This document shows positions 17,881 through 23,900 of a stretch of DNA of 34,734 bases, piece by piece. Source of the DNA: Acidimicrobiales bacterium (GTDB lineage Bacteria > Actinomycetota > Acidimicrobiia > Acidimicrobiales > GCA-2861595); the NCBI GenBank assembly GCA_035540975.1, contig DATLFN010000096.1, forward strand, positions 1 to 34,734, given 5' to 3'. A program made the translations under genes and the position numbers. The notes under the pieces are model-generated. The model did not search any database and was not told the DNA's origin. It saw nothing but the letters and a program-made list of their open reading frames with translations. The number at the start of each line of letters is the position of its first letter. Positions within the stretch are counted from its first letter, which is position 1.

Positions 17881-17967
17881 GTCGGAGTGGCGGAATAGGC
17901 AGACGCGCCAGCTTGAGGGGCTGGTGCCCGCAAGGGCGTGGGGGTTCAAGTCCCCCCTCCGACACCA
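17881..17967 (+). tRNA. tRNA-Leu (anticodon GAG)
   Basis: The acceptor stem GTCGGAG pairs with CTCCGAC, followed by discriminator A and an encoded CCA (17965-17967). The anticodon arm is CCAGC-TTGAGGG-GCTGG with anticodon GAG. A long variable arm (GCCC-GCAA-GGGC) marks it as a class II tRNA, and the T arm is GGGGG-TTCAAGT-CCCCC. A TAGAGT hexamer at 17842 is a possible -10 element. The last 22 bases of the gene (to 17965) form the left attachment site of the mobile element, so the 3' end of the gene, including CCA, is supplied by the element. Confidence 0.95.
17944..17965 (+). repeat. attL core (22-bp direct repeat in tRNA 3' end)
   Basis: It begins GTTCAAG in the T arm and ends CCGACAC at the discriminator and first C of CCA. 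The identical copy lies at 30881-30902. Neighbouring bases differ on both sides (G before and C after here, A before and A after at attR), which fixes the exact repeat length. Confidence 0.93.
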
Positions 17968-17981
17968 CTGGGGAGCCGCGA

Positions 17982-18000
17982 AAGCCCTGGTCAGGGGCTT
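17982..18000 (+). terminator. Hairpin after tRNA-Leu, possible terminator
   Basis: AAGCCCTG and CAGGGGCTT can pair with a two-base loop and one bulged G, 15 bases after the tRNA CCA. No T-run follows. The 13-base core CCCTGGTCAGGGG occurs again at 32103-32115 next to the third att-like sequence, so it may be a conserved part of the island end rather than only a terminator. Confidence 0.4.
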
Positions 18001-18031
18001 GCGGCGGCGCCGGTGTAGATGCCCGAAGGGC

Positions 18032-18055
18032 CGCTTGTCATCAATTTGTCATCAC
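18032..18055 (+). repeat. Left arm-type integrase site (24-bp repeat)
   Basis: The sequence holds two TGTCATCA motifs in direct orientation, 12 bases apart start to start, and lies 66 bases inside attL. The identical 24-bp sequence sits 129 bases inside attR. Paired octamers flanking the core on both sides are expected for arm-binding sites of tyrosine integrases with an N-terminal DNA-binding domain. The integrase assignment is inferred. Confidence 0.75.
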
Positions 18056-18156
18056 CGTCACGCGGCCGCTGACCGTTGCTGGACCGCAGGGTCCGACGTC
18101 AGTTGGCGTCGTCGTCGGCGTGAATCGAGCAACGAGGACCCTCGGCAAAGCTCGAA

Positions 18157-18183
18157 GGCACCGTGCTCGGAGCGCACGGTGCC
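18157..18183. promoter_or_regulatory. Perfect 10-bp hairpin upstream of the DUF4209 gene
   Basis: GGCACCGTGC (18157-18166) and GCACGGTGCC (18174-18183) pair exactly around a seven-base loop. It lies 58 bases before the start of the DUF4209-like gene and within the non-coding left end (17968-18241), which otherwise holds only the arm site and the tRNA-proximal hairpin. It could be an attenuator, an insulating terminator against tRNA read-through, or a regulator site. Confidence 0.5.
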
Positions 18184-18241
18184 TGGCGACTTCGGGCGAA
18201 AATGACCCAGCACGTCGACACCGGGATGGGACCATGAGGTG

Positions 18242-19957
18242 ATGGCCGATGGAGGCGACGACGACCTGGTGTTGGAGCTCGCGAGGCGGGCCGATGCCGC
18301 GGCGACCGAGCATGAGTGGGAGCACCAGATCGTCGACGCCATCGTCGGCGGCCGACGTCACGACACCGATCGCCAGCGCCTCGCCGACGCCTTCCGGTTC
18401 CACGCCCGCGATAAGGACGGGGATGGTGAGCGATTCGGGCCGATGGTGACCTTTGAAGGTGGAGGGTCAGTGCCGGCCCCGCTCCCCAAGATGCCCGACC
18501 AAGCGTACGAGCTGTGGGAGCGGGTGCTGGGGCACGCACAGCATCCCCGCGTTCGGGCTCGGTTGCACGACCTCCTCTTCGAGCGCAGGTGGGGCGAAGT
18601 CGGAGTTCATCTCACCGGTGCAGCGGAGGCGTACATCGAGGACGGGATTTCAGGGAACCCTCAGTCGTTGCACTCGGTCGACGCACTTCGCCGCGCAGAT
18701 CACCTGGCTCGGCTCGGCCGCCGAAACGATCTCGTCGACCGTGTCACGGCTGAGGTCGTTCGGACTGCTGGAGCCAGCATCGATGACGCCGAGCCAAAGC
18801 CAGGGGTTGCCGTGCGCTTGATCAAGATTCTTGTCGATGGTCGTTGTGCCGATCCGGTGGTCGACGATCTTCTCCATCGAGCACGCTGCCGCTTTCCGGA
18901 CGCCTCGAACGTTGAGAGGACGATCGAGCTCCAGCGCCGACGCGCAGCCGACGAGGGCGCGCGGAAGGATCTCGACCGTCAGCTTGTCGAGCGTTGGCTC
19001 GACGAGGCCGAATGCGCCGACCCGCTCGTTGCAATAATGCATCGGGAGAAGGCGGCGAAGCTCGCTCGAGAGCGGGGACTCCCCGATCTCGTCGATCGTG
19101 CCGTTGTGGCCATGCAGACGGCCGGCCCGCCCGAGCTGGCGCGCATCCAAGTCGAGATTCCATCGACCATCACACCAGAGCAGGTTGAGGAGTACATCGG
19201 CTCGATGGTGGGCGGCACCTGGTGGGAGTCGGTGATGAGGTTGCTTGCGAATGGTCCGCCCACCGGGGATGTCGACCGCAATCGCAAGACGGCTGCCGAA
19301 CTCGGTCGGGAGCATCCGCTTCAGGCGCTGTTTCCCAAAGTGCGTCTCGGCGGAGACGGTTTGCCGCGTTACTCGGCCCAGTCCAACGACGACAAGCTCG
19401 ACGACCAGCTGACCGACATCGAAATCATGGGACTCCAGTTGTATGGCCCGCTGGTGGCTGAGGCGCTCCGAAGGGTCGGTGCGGCATTCGACCCAACAGT
19501 CGAGGACGTTGTCGAGGCGCTTGGCGCCGTCCGTTGCGACGGAGCGACCGCGGCGTTGATCGCCCGGGTGGTGTGCCGGTTCAATGCCGGCGACTACGAA
19601 GCCGCCGCGTACACCGGTCTTCCGCTGGTCGAACGGCTGTCCCGCACCCTCCTGCTTGCAGTCGATTCGCCGCTGTACCGCGTCCAGAGGGAGCGAGCAC
19701 CCGGAACGTATCCCGGGCTCGGCGCACTGCTGCCGCAGCTCGCCGAGCGCGGTCTCGATGAGTCGTGGTACCGGTTCCTGCGGACGCTCCTCTCAGCCCC
19801 GAACGGTTGGAACTTCCGAAACGAAGCCCTTCATGGGTTCGTCGACGACGTCGGCGCCACCGGTGCTGGTCTGGTCCTGATCGCTGTCCTGTACCTGACT
19901 TTCGTGCATCCGAAGCCCATCGACGGCGCGGATTCTGAGCCAGCGCGCAATGCTTGA
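18242..19957 (+). CDS. DUF4209-like protein with HEPN-type RNxxxHG motif (candidate defence effector)
   Basis: 571 residues. Most of the protein is helical and acidic, without membrane segments. Near the C-terminus it has NFRNEALHGFVDDVG, with R526, N527, H531 and G532. This matches the RNxxxHG signature of Pfam DUF4209, and R-x4-H is the catalytic pattern of HEPN ribonucleases. A hydrophobic helix (GLVLIAVLYLTFVH) follows the motif. HEPN proteins often act as abortive-infection or toxin RNases. Activity here is an inference from motif and location at the end of a mobile element. The ATG at 18242 is preferred, and a GTG at 18239 is in frame. The gene has more A/T-ending codons than chromosomal neighbours. 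It converges on the gene at 20006. Confidence 0.75.
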   Translation: MADGGDDDLVLELARRADAAATEHEWEHQIVDAIVGGRRHDTDRQRLADAFRFHARDKDGDGERFGPMVTFEGGGSVPAPLPKMPDQAYELWERVLGHAQHPRVRARLHDLLFERRWGEVGVHLTGAAEAYIEDGISGNPQSLHSVDALRRADHLARLGRRNDLVDRVTAEVVRTAGASIDDAEPKPGVAVRLIKILVDGRCADPVVDDLLHRARCRFPDASNVERTIELQRRRAADEGARKDLDRQLVERWLDEAECADPLVAIMHREKAAKLARERGLPDLVDRAVVAMQTAGPPELARIQVEIPSTITPEQVEEYIGSMVGGTWWESVMRLLANGPPTGDVDRNRKTAAELGREHPLQALFPKVRLGGDGLPRYSAQSNDDKLDDQLTDIEIMGLQLYGPLVAEALRRVGAAFDPTVEDVVEALGAVRCDGATAALIARVVCRFNAGDYEAAAYTGLPLVERLSRTLLLAVDSPLYRVQRERAPGTYPGLGALLPQLAERGLDESWYRFLRTLLSAPNGWNFRNEALHGFVDDVGATGAGLVLIAVLYLTFVHPKPIDGADSEPARNA

Positions 19958-20005
19958 ACCGGGAGCGGTGAGTCGCGACCGCCTTGGTGCACTCGTGGCT
20001 GCGTG

Positions 20006-20980
20006 CTACGTCTGGTCGGCCTCCTCTTCGCCATGATTGGCTGGCTCCCGCCCGCCATCGTCCAGGAGCGGTCGTCCAAGGTATCCGGCTGGATCAGGCA
20101 GGTTTCTGTCGAACCAGTGCGTTCGGTAGACGGCTGCACCGTCCGTCCACCAGGCAAGGTGCCAACCACCATCCTTGAAGATGAAGGCAGCTCGCTCCAT
20201 ACCGGGAAACACGCCACGTTCCCGCTGAAGGCCGGCGAACCCCGCAAGCGTGTTCGCCTGCTTGAGCCCGGCCAGCAGGTTCTCCTCAGCTTCGACGGCG
20301 TCGTACTCGGAAGGTATGAAACCGTAGAGCAAGGTGCCATCACCAAGTTCAAATCGCAGGACGAGCATGCGGTCACGATCAGGTTCCCTAGACCGACTCC
20401 ATGCGGCGCGCAGCCACCTCGCAAATGACTCCGCAGACTCCTTGCCGAGAGCCTCGAAGAAGGCACCCGTGAACTTGCAGGCGCCCCAGACAACCGGAAT
20501 ACTGAGGGTCCAAATCAATGGTGGGAGGTGTGACCACTTCTCCTCGACTTCGACTTCGAAGGGCGCCTCCTCAATCAACGCCTCGAGTGAATCGGTCGAG
20601 TAATTCCGACCGACAAGATTTAGCCTCACGTCAGTAACTGGCGGATGATCCGCTTCTGGCAGCAACTCGGTTTGGAGGAGTATGTCCGTCGGGTCGTCAC
20701 CTGCTGGAACGAGCTGTCGAAGGGAGCTGCCTCGAAGCTCCAACTCAAACTCACCATCGGGTGCTTCAACCACCTCAGCTGAATGCCATCGGCCGATGGG
20801 CGGTATGTAGTCGAGGTGCTCGATCGTCATCGGGAGAAACGCGCCTTCTGAGACCTGAGCAGCGGCTCCTTCGAGCGCTTCGCGAGTCACCTGGGTGATG
20901 TGGTCGGTGCCTGCGACGCGGACTTGGCGTGTAGACATCGCTCTGGCTACATAGTCGGAAGGAACCCACTCGTCACTCAT
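20006..20980 (-). CDS. Unrecognised protein with one central hydrophobic segment
   Basis: 324 residues and no family recognised. Residues 1-150 are polar, including LPMTIEHLDYIPPIGRW and a beta-rich stretch EFELELRGSSLRQLV. A single hydrophobic segment lies at about 152-172 (LPPLIWTLSIPVVWGACKF). A basic helix (FARWLRAAWSRSREPDRDR) follows, then a second domain with LRFELGDGTLLYGFIPSEYD and GGWHLAWWTDG. The C-terminus is acidic and probably disordered. It starts 9 bases after the integrase stop on the same strand without a clear ribosome binding site, so it is probably co-transcribed with int. Base composition is clearly lower in GC than the chromosome, which fits recent transfer. Confidence 0.75.
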   Translation of the reverse strand: MSDEWVPSDYVARAMSTRQVRVAGTDHITQVTREALEGAAAQVSEGAFLPMTIEHLDYIPPIGRWHSAEVVEAPDGEFELELRGSSLRQLVPAGDDPTDILLQTELLPEADHPPVTDVRLNLVGRNYSTDSLEALIEEAPFEVEVEEKWSHLPPLIWTLSIPVVWGACKFTGAFFEALGKESAESFARWLRAAWSRSREPDRDRMLVLRFELGDGTLLYGFIPSEYDAVEAEENLLAGLKQANTLAGFAGLQRERGVFPGMERAAFIFKDGGWHLAWWTDGAAVYRTHWFDRNLPDPAGYLGRPLLDDGGREPANHGEEEADQT

Positions 20981-20989
20981 AGATTCAGG

Positions 20990-22372
20990 CTATGCGCTGC
21001 CGGTATGTTTGTTGAATATGCGTTTGGCTACCCGCTCTGCAGCATCGCTCTGCATCGGGGGCGTGACGTGGGTGTAGATCTCCCGGGTCACAAAGGTGCT
21101 GGAGTGGTTGAGGCGGTCGCTGACGACCTTGATGTCGATGCCCTCGTGTAGCGCCAGGGTGGCCCAGGTGTGGCGGAGGCCGTGGAGGGTGAGCCTAGGT
21201 AGCCGGTCGCCGACGTGGAGCCGGTTGTACTGGTCCTGCTTGCGGAGGAACTCCCGGCTGAAGCGGTCGGGGTCGTAGGCGGAGCCGTCGGGCTTGCAGA
21301 AGACGTAGCCCTGGTCGACGTAGCCCGGCCCGACGAGGAGGCGCTCCTCGTTCTGCTGAGCCCGCCAGCGCCGGAGCATCGCCACCGTGTTGGAGTCGAG
21401 GGCGACCATGTGACCACGCTTGGTCTTCGGCAGCTCCTTCACGACGATCACGTGGTCGATCGATGTGACCTGGCGGGAGATGACCGCCGTCGCCCGGTCG
21501 AGATCGACGTCGGACCAGCGCAGTCCGAGGCACTCGCCGCGCCGGCAGCCCGTGGTGGCCACGAAGATCCACGGCGCCAGGTAACGGTTGTCGGCGACGA
21601 AAGAGAGGAAGGCGCCGAGCTGCTCGGCCGTCCAGGTCGTGCGCTGGCCGCGCATTGTCGACCCGACGGGCGGGGGAGTGGCGGCGTCGGCCACGTTGCG
21701 GGCGACACGGTTCCACCGCATGGCGTCCTTCAGGGCGGCGTGGAGGATCGAGTGGACGTACCGCACCGTCCTCGGGTTGAGCCCGGCCGGTGGCGGCACC
21801 CGCGTCGCCGGCGGGGTCTGGCGGCGGCGGTGGAGGGCGGCGACGGCGTGGCGGGTGATGCCGGCCTCGTTCGGGAAGGCCTCGGCGACGCCGGCGGCCA
21901 CCGCCGTCCAGGTGAGCCCGCTCGCCCGGAGGTCGTCGACCAGGTCGCCGACGTCGGCCGGGTGGACGTGCTTCGGCGGCGTCGCCGGGCGGCGGCCCGA
22001 CTCGAGGAGGGCCCGGTACATGGCCGTGAGGTCGAGGGGAGTGAGCTGCTGGAGAAGGATGCCGCCGATGTGCGGGACGACATGGAGGCGGACGTAGCGC
22101 CGATACGACCGGTAGGTGCTCTCCTCCAGCGTCGGGGGTGCCTGGGTTGGAAGCCACTCCTCTTCGAGGAACTCCCGGACCGTCACCCGCTCCGGTCGCA
22201 CCCACGTCCCCTTCTGGAGGGAGCTCATCGCCGCAATGCGGGCCGCCTCGGCCTCCCGCCGGGTGCGGAAGCCGCCCTTGCTGACCTGGCGGCGTTCGCC
22301 GCCGCCATCGGTGACGTACACGTAGTACGTCCAGGTGGTCCCTCGCTTGCGGACATTGCCGCGGCTACTCAT
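20990..22372 (-). CDS. int: Tyrosine recombinase (element integrase) with an internal insertion
   Basis: 460 residues from the ATG at 22372, preceded by GGAGG and overlapping the upstream regulator's stop by 8 bases. An N-terminal arm-binding domain (TWTYYVYVTDGGGERRQVSK) is followed by an SAM-like core-binding domain (VREFLEEEWLP ... HIGGILLQQLTPLDL) and the catalytic domain. Catalytic residues are R277 (TTGCRRGECLGLRW), K316 or K318 (PKTKRGHMVALD), H397 and R400 (LTLHGLRHTWATL), H423 (LNHSSTF) and the nucleophile Y433 (REIYTHV). Residues 130-196 interrupt the core-binding domain with an extra HTH-like segment. It should integrate and excise the element at the tRNA-Leu 3' end. Confidence 0.95.
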   Translation of the reverse strand: MSSRGNVRKRGTTWTYYVYVTDGGGERRQVSKGGFRTRREAEAARIAAMSSLQKGTWVRPERVTVREFLEEEWLPTQAPPTLEESTYRSYRRYVRLHVVPHIGGILLQQLTPLDLTAMYRALLESGRRPATPPKHVHPADVGDLVDDLRASGLTWTAVAAGVAEAFPNEAGITRHAVAALHRRRQTPPATRVPPPAGLNPRTVRYVHSILHAALKDAMRWNRVARNVADAATPPPVGSTMRGQRTTWTAEQLGAFLSFVADNRYLAPWIFVATTGCRRGECLGLRWSDVDLDRATAVISRQVTSIDHVIVVKELPKTKRGHMVALDSNTVAMLRRWRAQQNEERLLVGPGYVDQGYVFCKPDGSAYDPDRFSREFLRKQDQYNRLHVGDRLPRLTLHGLRHTWATLALHEGIDIKVVSDRLNHSSTFVTREIYTHVTPPMQSDAAERVAKRIFNKHTGSA

Positions 22373-23129
22373 CGTCGACCTCCTGCGCATCGGTTGCGGG
22401 CGCACGGCGGCGCCGCTTGGCTGCGGGGCGGCGCTTGGCCGCGAGGTCGTCCACGACCTGCGGGTCGAGGAAGGTACCGGGACGGTAGTTGTTGAAGGCG
22501 TTCAGGGCGTCGGCCAGACCGCGGAGGTTCTCAGCGAACGTGGCCACGTCGTCCCCCCGGCGGGGAGCACCCCGCATGCGCCGGGCGGCGAGCCCGTGGA
22601 AGGCGGCGGCGAGGACGTCCTCCGGCAGGAGGGGCGTCCGGAGCCGGGCGCCGGCGAGGGCGGCGAGGCGGTCGTCGTCGTCCAGGTTGTCTCCGGGCGG
22701 GGCTTCGACCGCCGCCCGCAGCACGTGCTCCCAGTTGGCGGCGCGCTCAGCGAGGACGGCGAAGTTGCCGCGATGGCCAAGGGCGAGCACCAGCAGGTAC
22801 TCCCACGGGAGCCCGCCCTCGGCGTCATCCGTCACGAGCTGGCCCTCGCCGTCATCGGGCGGCAGGAAGAAGAAGAGCACGGGCAGGTCGAACGTGCGGG
22901 CCAGCGCCACCAGTTCGTTGGCAGTGAACTGGCGGACCCGCTGACCGGCGACCGACCCCTCGGCCTGGGCAACCGTGGCCTGGCTCCACTTCGAGCCGGT
23001 GAACTTGCTGAGCCGCTCAGCGACCTCGGTCTGCGTCAGCCGCCGTAGCTCCCGGGCCCGAGCGAGGTTGTGTGCCACGACCTGGCTGGCGTTCCAGCTC
23101 CGGTCGCCTTGCGCTCGGGCTCTCGCCAC
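22365..23129 (-). CDS. XRE-family transcriptional regulator
   Basis: 254 residues. The N-terminal HTH_3 domain is [20 protein letters not shown] followed by AERLSKFTGSKWSQATVAQAE (shown as AERLSKFTGSK and WSQATVAQAE), then ANELVALARTFDLPVLFFFLPP, as in many XRE proteins with a LPVLFFF segment. The C-terminal half is helical and ends in a basic stretch (AAKRRPAAKRRRR). It is transcribed divergently from the excisionase-like gene across a 124-base region with an ATTACGC inverted repeat. It is upstream of and coupled to int, so it is the likely switch controlling integration, excision and mobilization. Confidence 0.85.
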   Translation of the reverse strand: MARARAQGDRSWNASQVVAHNLARARELRRLTQTEVAERLSKFTGSKWSQATVAQAEGSVAGQRVRQFTANELVALARTFDLPVLFFFLPPDDGEGQLVTDDAEGGLPWEYLLVLALGHRGNFAVLAERAANWEHVLRAAVEAPPGDNLDDDDRLAALAGARLRTPLLPEDVLAAAFHGLAARRMRGAPRRGDDVATFAENLRGLADALNAFNNYRPGTFLDPQVVDDLAAKRRPAAKRRRRAPATDAQEVDDE

Positions 23130-23213
23130 AGGGCCTCCGTCTCAGATGGGGGACAGGCGGCCGGCGGCCTGGTGTTGCGCCGTCCGCCCCGCCATTCCAT
23201 CATGTTATGAGAA

Positions 23214-23229
23214 ATTACGCCAGCGTAAT
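23214..23229. promoter_or_regulatory. ATTACGC inverted repeat in divergent control region
   Basis: ATTACGC and GCGTAAT pair around the dinucleotide CA, 16 bases in all, 24 bases before the excisionase-like start and 84 bases before the divergent XRE gene. An AT-rich TTATGA lies just upstream at 23205-23210. This is the only AT-rich palindrome in the control region and is a natural operator candidate for the XRE protein. ATTACGCCA recurs at 30863-30871 near attR. Confidence 0.6.
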
Positions 23230-23253
23230 CTTCCGAGCGAGCCGGAGGTGGCG

Positions 23254-23481
23254 ATGAGCTACGACGATCTTCCTCCCTTCCTGCGGGTCGAGCAGGCCAT
23301 GGAGCTGCTGCAGCTGGGCCGGTCGCAGCTCTACGCGCTTACCAACCGGTGGCTGGAGACGGGCGGCAAGGAGGGCATCCCGGTCGTGAAGTTCGGGCGG
23401 TGCCTGCGCATCCCCACGGCTGCCGTCCTGCGGATGGCGCTCATCCTGCCGGGCCCAGCGGGCGACACCGATGCCGCCTGA
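23254..23481 (+). CDS. Excisionase-like helix-turn-helix protein
   Basis: 75 residues. The ATG at 23254 has GGAGG seven bases upstream. The sequence FLRVEQAMELLQLGRSQLYAL is split here as FLRVEQAMELL and QLGRSQLYAL, followed by GIPVVKFGRCLRIPTAAVLRM. It has the winged MerR-like fold of HTH_17/excisionase proteins, with the wing VVKFGRCLRIP. Such proteins bind att arms or oriT-proximal DNA and act as recombination directionality factors or regulators. It overlaps the next gene by 11 bases and opens the mobilization operon. Confidence 0.82.
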   Translation: MSYDDLPPFLRVEQAMELLQLGRSQLYALTNRWLETGGKEGIPVVKFGRCLRIPTAAVLRMALILPGPAGDTDAA

Positions 23482-23806
23482 GGTCCTGATCGAGCACCAC
23501 TACCCGGCGGCACTCGCCTTCCTGCGCGCCCACGGGGGTCACTCGCTCGCGGTCCTGCACGACCTCCTGGCCCGGGCCGAGCGCCGTGACGGGGCGCTCG
23601 TCGCCCGGGCCAGCACCCGCGAGATCGCCGAGCGCCTGCAGTTCCTCTCCAAGGACACGGTGCACCGCTCGCTGCGCCAGCTGGCCCGCGCCGGCGTGAT
23701 CGAGGCGCTCGACCGGCGGGCCGGCTCGTCCTTCGCGCCGACGACCTACGTCGTCCACCTCGACGACTCCGGCATCACCGTCCTTCCCGACGGCCGATCC
23801 GCCTGA
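23471..23806 (+). CDS. Winged-helix DNA-binding protein
   Basis: 111 residues. Helices HYPAALAFLRAHGGHSLAVL and a typical winged-helix core ARASTREIAERLQFLSKDTV, then HRSLRQLARAGVIEAL, end with the wing SSFAPTTYVVHL. The recognition helix is KDTVHRSLRQL. It resembles small GntR/MarR-like or replication-type HTH proteins of actinobacterial mobile elements, but no precise family is claimed. It lies between the excisionase-like gene and the relaxase leader ORF, so it could regulate mobilization or act as a relaxosome accessory factor. Confidence 0.75.
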   Translation: MPPEVLIEHHYPAALAFLRAHGGHSLAVLHDLLARAERRDGALVARASTREIAERLQFLSKDTVHRSLRQLARAGVIEALDRRAGSSFAPTTYVVHLDDSGITVLPDGRSA

Positions 23807-23822
23807 CCACCGAGGGAGCCCC

Positions 23823-23900
23823 ATGACCCACCCGATCGCACCCCACCTGTCGCACTTCCAGACAGACGAGTGCACGGCCTCGTGCGGGACGCGGCCGTGA
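23823..23900 (+). CDS. 25-residue His/Cys leader ORF coupled to the relaxase
   Basis: The ORF has an ATG with GAGGGAG nine bases upstream. It starts MTHPIAPHLSHFQTDEC and ends ASCGTRP, with three histidines (residues 3, 8, 11) and two cysteines (17, 21). The stop overlaps the preferred relaxase start as GTGA. It sits 16 bases after the winged-helix gene. It may simply couple relaxase translation, or encode a small metal-binding or regulatory peptide. No homologue is recognised. Confidence 0.5.
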   Translation: MTHPIAPHLSHFQTDECTASCGTRP

